The notes beneath the pieces were generated by a model. That model saw only the letters and a list, made by a program, of their open reading frames with translations, searched no databases and was not told the DNA's origin. From Sphingopyxis microcysteis (lineage in GTDB: Bacteria; Pseudomonadota; Alphaproteobacteria; Sphingomonadales; Sphingomonadaceae): DNA of 64,000 nucleotides. The stretch spans positions 618,975 to 682,974 of the forward strand of contig NZ_JAANYY010000003.1 in assembly GCF_012274265.1 (NCBI RefSeq), in the 5' to 3' direction. Made by a program: the position numbers and the translations under genes. Shown one piece after another: positions 24,896 to 34,418 of the stretch; position 1 is the stretch's first letter; the number at the start of each line of letters is the position of its first letter.

Positions 24896-26500
24896 GTGAC
24901 TGACAATAAAGACGAATATTACCAGCCGTGGCTGCGCGATGCGGAGCCGACCCCGACGGCCGCACCGCGGCCGCCGGTCGGCGCAGACGACGGGCTGGCG
25001 AAGCCGCGCGACATCCCGCCGGTCGGCATCGACCTGTCGCGCTACGCCGCCGACGCACCCGCCCCGCGCAAACCCGTCGTTACCTCGGCCCAGGTCAAGG
25101 CCGGTGCCGCAGGTGTCTGGCAGGCGCTGCGCGACGGAGCCGACGCCTTTGCCGACTGGACGATCCGCGTCGGCGACCGCGCCGACATTCCGGCGCGCGT
25201 CGAGGCGATGGAGATTCCCCGGCGCACGCGCGACCTCACCGCCAGGACCGCCGCGCTGACGGCCAGGGCGGCGCGCGCGATCGGGCGCGGGTCGGCGCAG
25301 GCGGGCCGCGCCACGGCGCGGGCCAGCGGCGCGGCGTGGGACAAGATGGCGCTCGGCGACAAGGCCCGGAAGCTGTCGAGCGACGCGGGCCGCGGGCTCG
25401 GCGAGGTCGCGGACCGGACGAAGGCCGGCGTCGGCCAGATCGCCAAGGCGGGAAGCGAAAGCATCCGGGGCAGCATCGGCGAAGCCGCGACAAAGCTGCG
25501 CCCGAGCCCGCGCGAAGAGATGACGCCGCCGCCCTCGGGCCTGGAGCAATTGCTCGCCCGCGAGGAAGCCGCGGCGCGCGCCAAAGACCAGTCGGCACCC
25601 GACCTGCCGCTGTTCGCGGGCGAAGCGGCACGCGCGCCCGTATCGGTGGCGACGGCGATGGCCGAAGGCGACGATCGATCGCCAATGGTCGCGCCGCCAG
25701 CAAGGAAGCCGACGGCGACCAGACCGATGGCCGCGCCGCGCTTGCCACAAATCGGGGGGATGGGGATGGACGGCGGATCGACACGGATCTGGGGCATCGC
25801 GCTTGGCGGGCTGTTACTGCTTGTCGCCACATTCTGGCTCGGCGGCCGCTTTGGCGGCGGGATGAGCAAGAGCGAGGTCGAGGGCGTAGTCGCCGATTAT
25901 ATCAAGGCGAACCCGCAGATCATTCCCGAGGCGTTGGAAGCACAGCGCAACAGCGAAATCGCCAAGGCGATCGACGCCGTCCGTCCGGCGCTGGAAAAAC
26001 CCTATGCCGGGGCGTGGGCGGGCAATGCCGACGGCGATGTGACGCTGGTCGTGTTCACCGATTATGCCTGCGGTTTCTGCCGTGCGAGCGTGCCCGACGT
26101 CGACCGGCTGATCCGCGAAGACAAAAGGCTGAAAGTCGTGTTCCGTGAACTGCCGATCATCGCGCCGCAGAGCCGCGATGCCGCGATCATGGCGCTCGCC
26201 GCGGCGCGCCAGGGCAAATATGACGCCTTCCACCACGCGATGTTTGCGGCGAGCTCGCTCGACAAGGCCGCGATTGCCGCCGCCGCCGCCAAGGTCGGGG
26301 TCGTTACCGACGGCACCGCCGACGCGACCGCAAACGAGGCTTTGTTCCAGCGCGAGATCGACAGCAACCTTGCGATCGCCACCCAGCTGCAACTGAACGC
26401 CACCCCGACGTGGATCGTCGGCGACCAGCTGTTCCAGGGGCAGATCGGCTATGACGCATTGAAGCAGGCGGTCGCCAAGGCCCGCGCGGCCCAGAGCTGA
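24896..26500 (+). CDS. Membrane-anchored DsbA/ScsC-like thioredoxin-fold protein with long cytosolic N-terminal region
   Basis: A 534-residue protein in three parts. Residues 1-295 are Ala/Arg/Pro-rich, with repeated amphipathic helices (TARTAALTARAARAIG) and no recognised domain. Residues about 298-320 form a single membrane segment (IWGIALGGLLLLVATFWLGG). The rest is periplasmic: a ScsC/Com1-type N-terminal helix (EVEGVVADYIKANPQIIPEALEA split) and a DsbA domain with CGFC at 392-395 and the cis-Pro loop NATPTWIVG. It should oxidise or isomerise disulfides outside the cytosol. The GTG start at 24896 is near the upstream protease gene, and the sulfotransferase gene follows 11 bases later. Confidence 0.82.
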   Translation: MTDNKDEYYQPWLRDAEPTPTAAPRPPVGADDGLAKPRDIPPVGIDLSRYAADAPAPRKPVVTSAQVKAGAAGVWQALRDGADAFADWTIRVGDRADIPARVEAMEIPRRTRDLTARTAALTARAARAIGRGSAQAGRATARASGAAWDKMALGDKARKLSSDAGRGLGEVADRTKAGVGQIAKAGSESIRGSIGEAATKLRPSPREEMTPPPSGLEQLLAREEAAARAKDQSAPDLPLFAGEAARAPVSVATAMAEGDDRSPMVAPPARKPTATRPMAAPRLPQIGGMGMDGGSTRIWGIALGGLLLLVATFWLGGRFGGGMSKSEVEGVVADYIKANPQIIPEALEAQRNSEIAKAIDAVRPALEKPYAGAWAGNADGDVTLVVFTDYACGFCRASVPDVDRLIREDKRLKVVFRELPIIAPQSRDAAIMALAAARQGKYDAFHHAMFAASSLDKAAIAAAAAKVGVVTDGTADATANEALFQREIDSNLAIATQLQLNATPTWIVGDQLFQGQIGYDALKQAVAKARAAQS

Positions 26501-26511
26501 CGACGACGGGC

Positions 26512-28326
26512 ATGGCGACGGTCACCCATGATGCCGCGCTCGCCAATGCGCGCCGTCTGCTGGTCGCCGAACCCGCAAGCGCGCTGGCGCAGGCGCAGGC
26601 GATCATCGAGGCGGTGCCGACATCCGCGGCCGCGCACCGGCTGGCCGCCCAGGCGCTGCGCGCGCTGAACCGCGTCAGCGAAGCCCAAGCCGCGTCGCTT
26701 GCGGCGGTCGGCGCCACGATCCACGATGAAGCGATGGTCGATGCGGCGCTCGCGCTGGCCGAAAATCGCCTGCCCGATGCCGAGGCGGCGCTGCGCCAGC
26801 GGCTGCGCGAGGATGCGACCGATGTCGCCGCAATCCGGATGCTGGCCGAGGTCGCGGGGCGGATCGGGCGCTATGGCGATGCCGAAAAATTGCTCAACCG
26901 GGCGCTCGAGCTGGCACCGGGTTTCGGCGCCGCGCGCGCCAATCTCGCCACCGTCTATTACAAGCAGAACCGCTATGCCGAAGCGGCGGAAACGCTCGAT
27001 GCGGTGCTGGGCGAGGATCCCGACAATCCGGCACACGTCAATCTGAAGGCCGCGGCGCTGGGCCGGATCGGCGGCTATGACGAAGCGATCGCACTTTACG
27101 AACAACTGACCCGGCGCTTTCCGGATCATGCCAAGCTGTGGATGAGCTATGGCCATATGCTCAAGACCGTCGGGCGGCAGGACGACAGCATCGCCGCCTA
27201 TCGTCACGCACTGGCGATCGATCCGGGGCTGGGCGAGCTCTGGTGGAGCCTCGCCAATCTCAAGACGATCCGCTTCGGCGCCGATGATCGGACCGCGATG
27301 GAGGCGGCGCTCGCCGCGATCGATACGCGCGACGCCGGGCGCGACGACGACCGGCTGCACCTGCACTTCGCGCTCGGCAAAGCCTATGACGACGCGGGCG
27401 AGGCGGAACCCGCATTTCGCCACTATGCCGCGGGCAATGCGATCCGCGCCGCCCAGCTGGGCTATGACGCCGCCGACACCAGCGCGATCGTCGATGCCGC
27501 GATCGCGACCTGCACCGCCGATTTTTTCGCCGCCCGCGCCGATATGGGCGATCCCGCGCCCGACCCGATCTTCATCCTCGGGATGCCGCGCGCCGGATCG
27601 ACGCTGATCGAACAGATATTGGCCAGCCATTCGGCGATCGAGGGCACGATGGAGTTGCCCGACATTCCCGCGCTGGCGCTGGGGCTGGGGCGCGAGACGC
27701 AGGGCGAAGGACGGCATTGGGTTGCCGCGCTCGCCGACGCGCCGCCCGAGCGGCTGGCCGAAATGGGCGCGGCCTTCCTTCGCCGCACCGCGGTGCAGCG
27801 CAAGACCGGCAAGCCCTTCTATATCGACAAATTGCCGAACAACTGGCGCTATGTCCCGCTGATCCGCCTGATCCTGCCGCGTGCAAAGATCATCGATGCG
27901 CGGCGGCATCCGCTCGACTGTTGCTGGTCCAATTTCCGCCAGCATTATGCCAAGGGACAGGCGTTCAGTTACGACCTCGCCGACATGGGCGCCTATTACC
28001 GCGATTATGTCCGGCTGATGGCGCATATCGACGCGGTGCAGCCGGGCTGTGTCCACCGCGTCATCCACGAAGCGTTGCTCGACGACCCGGAGGCCGAAGT
28101 CCGCGCGATGCTGGGCTATCTCGGCCTGCCGTTCGAGGAGGCGTGCATGGCGTTCCACGCCAATGCGCGCGCGGTGCGCACCGCATCGAGCGAGCAGGTT
28201 CGCCGCCCGATCAATCGCGACGGGGTCGATCAGTGGCGCCCCTATGACGGCTGGCTCGCCCCGCTCAAGGCCGCCCTCGGGCCGGTCCTCGGCGCCTATC
28301 CGGCTCCGCCGCTCGGCTTCGACTGA
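26512..28326 (+). CDS. TPR-containing sulfotransferase
   Basis: A 604-residue protein with an N-terminal TPR superhelix (about residues 1-320, e.g. YGDAEKLLNRALELAPGFGAARANLA split) and a C-terminal sulfotransferase domain. The 5'-phosphosulfate loop is GMPRAGSTLIEQIL, the 3'-phosphate-binding region DARRHPLDCCWSNFRQHY, and the later VIHEALLDDPEAEVRAMLGYLG segment is typical of tyrosyl-protein-sulfotransferase-like bacterial proteins. It transfers sulfate from PAPS to an unknown acceptor. In sphingomonads such genes often sit beside TonB-dependent receptors, as here. Confidence 0.88.
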   Translation: MATVTHDAALANARRLLVAEPASALAQAQAIIEAVPTSAAAHRLAAQALRALNRVSEAQAASLAAVGATIHDEAMVDAALALAENRLPDAEAALRQRLREDATDVAAIRMLAEVAGRIGRYGDAEKLLNRALELAPGFGAARANLATVYYKQNRYAEAAETLDAVLGEDPDNPAHVNLKAAALGRIGGYDEAIALYEQLTRRFPDHAKLWMSYGHMLKTVGRQDDSIAAYRHALAIDPGLGELWWSLANLKTIRFGADDRTAMEAALAAIDTRDAGRDDDRLHLHFALGKAYDDAGEAEPAFRHYAAGNAIRAAQLGYDAADTSAIVDAAIATCTADFFAARADMGDPAPDPIFILGMPRAGSTLIEQILASHSAIEGTMELPDIPALALGLGRETQGEGRHWVAALADAPPERLAEMGAAFLRRTAVQRKTGKPFYIDKLPNNWRYVPLIRLILPRAKIIDARRHPLDCCWSNFRQHYAKGQAFSYDLADMGAYYRDYVRLMAHIDAVQPGCVHRVIHEALLDDPEAEVRAMLGYLGLPFEEACMAFHANARAVRTASSEQVRRPINRDGVDQWRPYDGWLAPLKAALGPVLGAYPAPPLGFD

Positions 28327-28342
28327 GCGCGCAAGCAAATTC

Positions 28343-28358
28343 GTTGCCTTTTGGCAAC
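28343..28358. promoter_or_regulatory. Palindrome before the TonB receptor gene
   Basis: GTTGCC-TTTT-GGCAAC is a perfect 6-bp palindrome 16 bases after the sulfotransferase stop and about 110 bases before the receptor start. It may be an operator or a weak hairpin; no T run follows it. Confidence 0.3.
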
Positions 28359-28467
28359 AGCAGACGACATTTTCGACCAACGACGCACCGGGTCAGCGAA
28401 CAAGGCTTGCGCTCTTGCTGCGCTGCGTCATGTTCGCGTCATACAGCTGTCATTTGAGGGGGGTCTC

Positions 28468-30852
28468 ATGGTCAAGTTCTCAGCCGGTCTGGTACGGAGC
28501 AGCGCGCTGCTGCTCGCCGGGACCATCCTGTGCACGTCGGGCGCGGCGCTGGCGCAGGAAGCGGCAATAGACGACGATCGCGACATTGTCGTCACCGCGT
28601 CGAAACGCGAGCAGAATCTGCAGGATGTGCCGCTGGCGATCACCGCGATCGGCACCGAGCGGCTCGACGAGCTGCAGGTCAAGGAATTCCAGGATGTCGT
28701 CAAATTCCTGCCGTCGGTGACCATCCAGACCGCGGGCCCGGGTTTTGCGCAGGTCTATTTCCGCGGCGTCGCCTCGGGCGAGAACGCCAACCACTCGGCG
28801 TCGCTGCCGACGGTCGGCACCTATCTCGACGAAATGCCGATCACCACGATTCAGGGCGCGCTCGACATCCACGCCTATGACCTGGCGCGTGTCGAGGCGC
28901 TCGCCGGGCCGCAGGGCACGCTCTATGGCGCCAGTTCGATGGCGGGCACGATCCGCCTGATCACCAACCAGCCCGATACCAGCGGCACCTACGGCTCGAT
29001 GGGCCTTGAGCTCAACACGGTGGCGAAGGGCGGTATCGGCGGGGTCGCCGAAGGCTTCGTCAACGCCGCGCTCAGCGAAAAGGCGGCGCTGCGCCTTGTC
29101 GGCTGGTACCGCCATGACGCGGGCTATATCGACAATATCGCGGGCAGCCGCACCTATGCGACCAGCGGGATCACCCAGTCGAATGCCAATCTGGTCGAAA
29201 AGGACTATAACGACGTCGATACCTATGGCGCGCGTCTGGCGCTGGGCATCGAACTCGACGACGACTGGACGATCCGCCCGAACCTGATGGGCCAGATCCA
29301 GAAGGCGAACGGCAGCTTTGCGCAGGAGCGGTCGAGCGCGGTCACCGGCAAGTTGCAGACGGTGCAATATAATCCCGAGCGCGGCGACGACAAATGGATC
29401 CAGGCCGCGATGACGATCGAGGGCAAGATCGGCAGCTGGGACCTCACCGTCACCGGCGGGCATATGCGCCGCAAGACCGAGACCGAAAGCGACTATTCGG
29501 ACTATGCCTATTTCTATGACGCGCTCTATGGCTACGGCGCCTATTTCACCGACAATAACGGCGATCCGGTCAACCCGAACCAATATATTCAGGGCATCGA
29601 CCGCTATAAGCGCAGCTTCGCCGAAATCCGCGTCGCGTCTCCCGCCGATGCACGCATCCGCTTTATCGGCGGCCTGTTCTGGCAGCGCCAGTCGCACAAT
29701 ATCGAGCAGAATTACATCATCGACAACATCGGCGACGCGATCACGGTCACCGGCACCGACAGCAATATCTGGCTGACCAAACAGCTGCGCATCGACCGTG
29801 ACTATGCCGCGTTCGGCGAAATCAGCTTTGACATCACCGACCAGTTGACGCTGACCGGCGGCGGCCGTGTCTATAAGTTCGATAACAGCCTCGTCGGCTT
29901 TTTCGGCTATTCGGCAGGGTACAGCAGCCGCACCGGCGAAGCGGCGTGCTTTGCCCCGACGATCATCGCGGGGTCGCCGTGCACCAACCTCGACAAGAGC
30001 ACCAGCGACACCGACTTCATCCACAAGCTGAGCCTGAACTACAAGGTCAACGACGATGTGATGCTGTACGGCACCTGGTCGCGCGGTTTCCGCCCGGGCG
30101 GGATCAATCGCCGCGGGACGCTCGATCCCTATGGGCCTGACACGCTCGACAATTATGAATTCGGCTGGAAAACGTCGTTCGGCCCGGTCCGTTTCAACGG
30201 CGCCGTGTATCAGGAGGATTGGAACAACATCCAGCTGTCGTTCCTGGGCGCCAACGGCCTCACCGAAATCCGCAACGCCGGCATCGCCCGGATCCGCGGT
30301 ATCGAAGCGGACCTCAACTATCGCGCCGGCGGCTTTACGCTGAACCTCGGCGCCAGTTACAACGACGCGACGATCCGCCGCGATTTCTGCCGCATCGCCA
30401 ATGCGACGTTCGATTGCACGATCAACCCGCCGGGTCAGACCAACGCCCTGCTCGCCCCGGCCGGTTCGCGCCTGCCCGTTACCGCCAAATTCAAGGGTAA
30501 TGCCATCGCGCGCTACGAATTCCCGATCGGCGGCATGGACGGGCATTTCCAGTTCGCGGTCAATCATATCGGCAAACGCCGGTCCGACCTGCGTCCGTTC
30601 GAAAATGACATCGTCGGCAATTTCAAGGCCTATACCACCGCCGACATCAGCTTCGGCGTCAAGGGCGAGGGCTGGGATGCCGAGCTGTTCGCGACCAACT
30701 TGTTCAACAGCAACGGCGTGATCAACAGCGCGGTGCAGTGCGGCGAGTCGATCTGCGGCGACCCCGGCGGGGTCAGCAGCACTGGCGGCGTCTTTTACGA
30801 CAATATCGTGCGTCCGCGCCTGATCGGAATCAAGGTCAGCAAGGATTTCTGA
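28468..30852 (+). CDS. TonB-dependent receptor
   Basis: A 794-residue outer-membrane receptor. The ATG at 28468 follows TTTGAGGGGGG and gives a signal peptide ending SGAALAQE; the longer frame from 28351 adds 39 residues without a signal pattern. A TonB box (DIVVTASKRE) comes next, then the plug domain (NLQDVPLAITAIG and ARVEALAGPQGTLYGASSMAGTIRLIT split), then a 22-strand barrel ending in RPRLIGIKVSKDF with the terminal aromatic residue. The ligand is not evident. The downstream APC permease starts 5 bases after its stop, so both probably take up the same nutrient. Confidence 0.92.
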   Translation: MVKFSAGLVRSSALLLAGTILCTSGAALAQEAAIDDDRDIVVTASKREQNLQDVPLAITAIGTERLDELQVKEFQDVVKFLPSVTIQTAGPGFAQVYFRGVASGENANHSASLPTVGTYLDEMPITTIQGALDIHAYDLARVEALAGPQGTLYGASSMAGTIRLITNQPDTSGTYGSMGLELNTVAKGGIGGVAEGFVNAALSEKAALRLVGWYRHDAGYIDNIAGSRTYATSGITQSNANLVEKDYNDVDTYGARLALGIELDDDWTIRPNLMGQIQKANGSFAQERSSAVTGKLQTVQYNPERGDDKWIQAAMTIEGKIGSWDLTVTGGHMRRKTETESDYSDYAYFYDALYGYGAYFTDNNGDPVNPNQYIQGIDRYKRSFAEIRVASPADARIRFIGGLFWQRQSHNIEQNYIIDNIGDAITVTGTDSNIWLTKQLRIDRDYAAFGEISFDITDQLTLTGGGRVYKFDNSLVGFFGYSAGYSSRTGEAACFAPTIIAGSPCTNLDKSTSDTDFIHKLSLNYKVNDDVMLYGTWSRGFRPGGINRRGTLDPYGPDTLDNYEFGWKTSFGPVRFNGAVYQEDWNNIQLSFLGANGLTEIRNAGIARIRGIEADLNYRAGGFTLNLGASYNDATIRRDFCRIANATFDCTINPPGQTNALLAPAGSRLPVTAKFKGNAIARYEFPIGGMDGHFQFAVNHIGKRRSDLRPFENDIVGNFKAYTTADISFGVKGEGWDAELFATNLFNSNGVINSAVQCGESICGDPGGVSSTGGVFYDNIVRPRLIGIKVSKDF

Positions 30853-30856
30853 CCGG

Positions 30857-32185
30857 GTGACGGGCAGCGTGACCAACGACGAAAGGCCGGGCCAAAAGCT
30901 CGGCCTTTTGATGTGCGTCGCGCTCGGCATGGGCAATATGATCGGGGCGGGGGTGTTCCTCCTGCCCCGCGATCTGGCGCCGCTCGGCTGGAACGCGGTC
31001 ATCGGCTGGGGGGTGTCGATTGCGGGTACGCTCTGCTTGGCGGTCGCGTTCGCGCGGCTCGCGAAAAGGCTGCCGCGGGGCTGCGCCACTTACACCTATG
31101 CCGCCGCCGCCTTTGGCCCCGGCACAGGGTTCATCGTCGCCTGGAGTTACTGGATCAGTTGCTGGACCGTCGTCGCCACGCTCGCCGTGGCAGCGATCAG
31201 CAACTTGTCGATCCTGATGCCATCGCTGGGCAACGCCGGAGCGGGGACGGCGGTGATCGCAATCGCGTTCATCTGGCTCTTCACCCTCGTCAACCTGTTG
31301 GGGGTACGCCGCGCGGGCAGCGCGCAATTGCTCACCCTCGGACTCAAGCTGATTCCCGTCGTCGGCGCGGTACTCGTCGCGCTATGGCTGTGGGGAACCG
31401 GCGACGCCGCGACGCCGACGATGACCGGGACAAAGCCAGTCAATCTCGGCAATATCGGCACCGCCGCAACGCTGACCCTGTTCGCCCTGCTCGGTTTCGA
31501 GAGCGCCTGCATCGTTGGCGACCGGGTGCGCGACCCCGAACGAACGGTGCCGCGCGCAACGCTGATCGCCGCGGCGGCGACCGGGCTGCTTTATCTGCTG
31601 TCATGTACGACGGTGACCTTGCTGTTGCCGCTCGCGACGCTCGAGGGGTCGAACGCCGCCTATGCGACCTTTTTCAGTGCGCTCGTCAGCCCGTCGGCGG
31701 GGCAAGCCGTCGCGCTGTTCGCCGCGGTTGCGGCGCTCGGAGCGCTCAATGGCTTCGTGCTGCTGCAAGGCGAAATCCCGCGCGACCTCGCGCATCGCGG
31801 CCTATTGCCCGCCGCATTTGCCAAGGACAATCGTTTCGCGGTGCCTTGGGTAACGCAGATCGTGTCGAGCACACTCGCCAGCATTGTCGTCTATGCCAAT
31901 TATTCGCGCGGTCTGGCCGAATTGTTCAAATTCATGGTGCTGGTGACCACCTCGACCGCGATCATCTTTTACATCGTCGGCGCGCTCGCCGCGCTCAAAC
32001 TGGAATATGAAGGCGCGATCAAGGTTTCGCCGGTCTTTGCGATACTGACGATCCTCGGCTTCCTCTACAGCTGCTGGGCCTTTTACGGCGCCGGGTGGAA
32101 CGCCGGGCTGTGGAGCGTCGGGCTGACCGCAGCGGGATTGCCGATCTATCTTGCAATGCGGCGTGTCAGCCCTGCCGCAGTCTGA
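30857..32185 (+). CDS. APC-family amino acid permease
   Basis: A 442-residue inner-membrane transporter of the amino acid/polyamine/organocation family with about 12 hydrophobic segments. The first helix has the family signature GMGNMIGAGVFLLPRDLA, and FALLGFESACIVGDRVRDPERTVPRA split marks helix 6 and the following loop. The GTG at 30857 is listed, and another GTG at 30869 is possible. It follows the receptor gene by 5 bases, suggesting co-transcription and import of an amino acid or small peptide-derived compound. Confidence 0.88.
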   Translation: MTGSVTNDERPGQKLGLLMCVALGMGNMIGAGVFLLPRDLAPLGWNAVIGWGVSIAGTLCLAVAFARLAKRLPRGCATYTYAAAAFGPGTGFIVAWSYWISCWTVVATLAVAAISNLSILMPSLGNAGAGTAVIAIAFIWLFTLVNLLGVRRAGSAQLLTLGLKLIPVVGAVLVALWLWGTGDAATPTMTGTKPVNLGNIGTAATLTLFALLGFESACIVGDRVRDPERTVPRATLIAAAATGLLYLLSCTTVTLLLPLATLEGSNAAYATFFSALVSPSAGQAVALFAAVAALGALNGFVLLQGEIPRDLAHRGLLPAAFAKDNRFAVPWVTQIVSSTLASIVVYANYSRGLAELFKFMVLVTTSTAIIFYIVGALAALKLEYEGAIKVSPVFAILTILGFLYSCWAFYGAGWNAGLWSVGLTAAGLPIYLAMRRVSPAAV

Positions 32186-32230
32186 TCCTTGCCCCGAATC
32201 GCATAATCGCCTAAGGGCGCCATCCCGCTG

Positions 32231-32250
32231 GCCCGAATGTGGGCTTTTTT
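32231..32250 (+). terminator. Terminator-like hairpin after the permease
   Basis: GCCC-GAATGT-GGGC followed directly by TTTTTT, 45 bases past the permease stop. The 4-bp stem is short but the T run is clear. Confidence 0.5.
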
Positions 32251-32429
32251 GGAGACGTAATGTGTCGGATCGCCGAATTTGTCAGGGTTTGAACCCCTGC
32301 GGCATCCGCCCGCTGTCGTAGCGCGTTTTTCCTGACGCGGTGCGCTCGGGCGCTGCCGCAACTTCCAACCTACCAACGTCAAACTCAGCCACCGGGCGCC
32401 GTGCGTCCGCGGGCCGTAGGCAGATATTT

Positions 32430-34418
32430 ATGTTGCACGACAGCCACTGGGCGCGCGCGCTCGCGCGCGCCGTCGCCGCGGATCATCCCGGCAAGACAAA
32501 GACCGGCCGGGCTCTGCTCGGATGGGCCCGCGCGCGTGCCGCTGCGCTCGGGTTCGAAAATAATATCATCGCGCGCGCCGCGCTGCTCGGGCCGATAACT
32601 CCGGCACCCGACGCGCGCGAGGACGAAAGCCTGCTGCAGGCAAACCGGCTGGCGGACGCGCTCGACCTCGCCGCCGAAGAGCGTGCCCTGCTGCTGCTCG
32701 TCACTGCGATGGAGCGCGCGCAGCTAACGCGCAGCCTTGCCAAACTGATCGACGCCGAAGTGCTCGACATCGAGGCGTTGGTGGGAGCGCTGACGGGGCT
32801 CGCCCCGCACGCCATTCGCACAGCAGAAGTGGTGCGGCTCGATCTCGTCGGACGCTGGACAAGCAAGGAGGGCAAAGTCGAGTTCGGCCTCTGCTGGTCG
32901 TTCGAGCGACTGCTCGACGCCAAGGCAGGACAGCATGACAGCCTGATCGATGGCCTGGTCGGTCGCCGCCAGGTCGCGCGCCACGCGATCGCCGACTTTC
33001 CCGCGCACCAGGGCGACGCCGAACTGGCGCTGGCGCTGCTGCGCGGAGCGATGACAAGCGGCGCGCGCGGGATCAACATCCTGATCCACGGTCCGCCGGG
33101 GACAGGAAAGACCGAGCTCGCCCGAACGCTCGCCGCGGCACTCGGCGAGCCGCTGCACGGCGTCGGTGAAGCCGATAGCGACGGCGATGAGCCCAGCCGG
33201 TTCGACCGCGTCGCCGCTCTTCGGCTGGCGCTGCGGACGCTCGAAAGGCGCGGGCGAGCGCTGTTGCTGTTCGACGAAATGGAGGATCTGCTCGGCAGCG
33301 CGCAAGTCGAACCGGATGGCCGAATTCGCAATCGGCAGGGATCGAAGCTGTTCGTCAACCGGCTGCTCGAAGACAATGTCGTCCCGGTGATCTGGACCTC
33401 AAACTGCATCGCCGACATCGATCCAGCGATCCTGCGGCGGTTCAGCCTGTCGATCCGGATGGACTTTCCGGGTATCGCGCACAGCCCGGCGATGCTCGAC
33501 CGAGTCAGCCGGGAGGAGCAGGTGGCCGTCGATCCGGCGCTGGCGGCGCTCGCCGCACATGCGCCTGAAGCCGCCTCGCTGTTCCGTATCGCGACGCGGG
33601 CTGCCGCGCTGGCGGGGGACGCCGAAAGCGCGAATCGCTTCGCCGGCTCGATTCTCGGCGCGATGCGCGGTGAGACGGTCGAGCCGCGGACGTCACGCGC
33701 TTTCGATGCGACTTTGCTGGCCGCAGACACCGACCTTCGGGCGCTGTTCGCCAGCCTGGCAAGCCAGGACGGCCCTGCCGATTTCTCGCTGCTGCTGACC
33801 GGCGAGCCCGGGACGGGCAAGACCGAAGCGGTGCAGGCGCTGGCGCGGCAGCTCGGACGACCGCTGCATATCAAGAGGGCGTCGGACCTGATGTCGAAAT
33901 GGGTCGGCGAGACCGAGAAAGCGATCGCGCGCGCCTTTGCCGAGGCGCGGCGACAAGGCGCGATGCTGTTCTTCGACGAGGTCGATTCGCTGCTTGCTGA
34001 CCGGCATACCGCGTCGCAAAGCTGGGAAATCAGCCAGGTCAACGAGCTGCTGACATGGATGGAGGATCATCCGCTGCCCTTTGCGGCGGCGACCAACCAT
34101 GCGGCAAAGCTCGACCCCGCCTCGGCGCGGCGCTTCGTGTTCAAGGTCGAGATGCGCGCGCTCGACGTGGCCCGCGCGCGGCGGGCGTTCGCGCATTTCT
34201 TTGGAAGCGAGGCGCCAGCGGCGCTCGACGCGCTGGTCGGTCTGACGCTCGGCGACTTCGCCGTCGTGGCGCGCCAGCTGCGCTTTACCGGCGTGATCGA
34301 CGATCGGGCGCTGGTCGACCGGCTGCGGCGCGAACGCGCGGCCCGTCCAGCGCTGCCGCAGCCGATGGGATTCGGGTCACACGTGCCATTTGGGCGCGAA
34401 GAAACCCCGGTCGCGTAG
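32430..34418 (+). CDS. Tandem AAA+ ATPase (two AAA domains) of unknown role
   Basis: A 662-residue protein starting at ATG 32430 (the in-frame extension from 32340 has no family-like sequence). Residues 1-195 are helical and unassigned. The first AAA domain has Walker A GPPGTGKT (221-228) and Walker B ALLLFDEMEDLL (about 277-288). The second has Walker A GEPGTGKT (458-465), a pore-loop-like SKWVGETEK and Walker B MLFFDEVDSLL (about 512-522), followed by SARRF near the sensor/arginine-finger area. The second domain looks like classical Cdc48/katanin-type AAA. The substrate and partner are unknown. Its 3' end overlaps the convergent FAD gene by 42 bases. Confidence 0.8.
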   Translation: MLHDSHWARALARAVAADHPGKTKTGRALLGWARARAAALGFENNIIARAALLGPITPAPDAREDESLLQANRLADALDLAAEERALLLLVTAMERAQLTRSLAKLIDAEVLDIEALVGALTGLAPHAIRTAEVVRLDLVGRWTSKEGKVEFGLCWSFERLLDAKAGQHDSLIDGLVGRRQVARHAIADFPAHQGDAELALALLRGAMTSGARGINILIHGPPGTGKTELARTLAAALGEPLHGVGEADSDGDEPSRFDRVAALRLALRTLERRGRALLLFDEMEDLLGSAQVEPDGRIRNRQGSKLFVNRLLEDNVVPVIWTSNCIADIDPAILRRFSLSIRMDFPGIAHSPAMLDRVSREEQVAVDPALAALAAHAPEAASLFRIATRAAALAGDAESANRFAGSILGAMRGETVEPRTSRAFDATLLAADTDLRALFASLASQDGPADFSLLLTGEPGTGKTEAVQALARQLGRPLHIKRASDLMSKWVGETEKAIARAFAEARRQGAMLFFDEVDSLLADRHTASQSWEISQVNELLTWMEDHPLPFAAATNHAAKLDPASARRFVFKVEMRALDVARARRAFAHFFGSEAPAALDALVGLTLGDFAVVARQLRFTGVIDDRALVDRLRRERAARPALPQPMGFGSHVPFGREETPVA

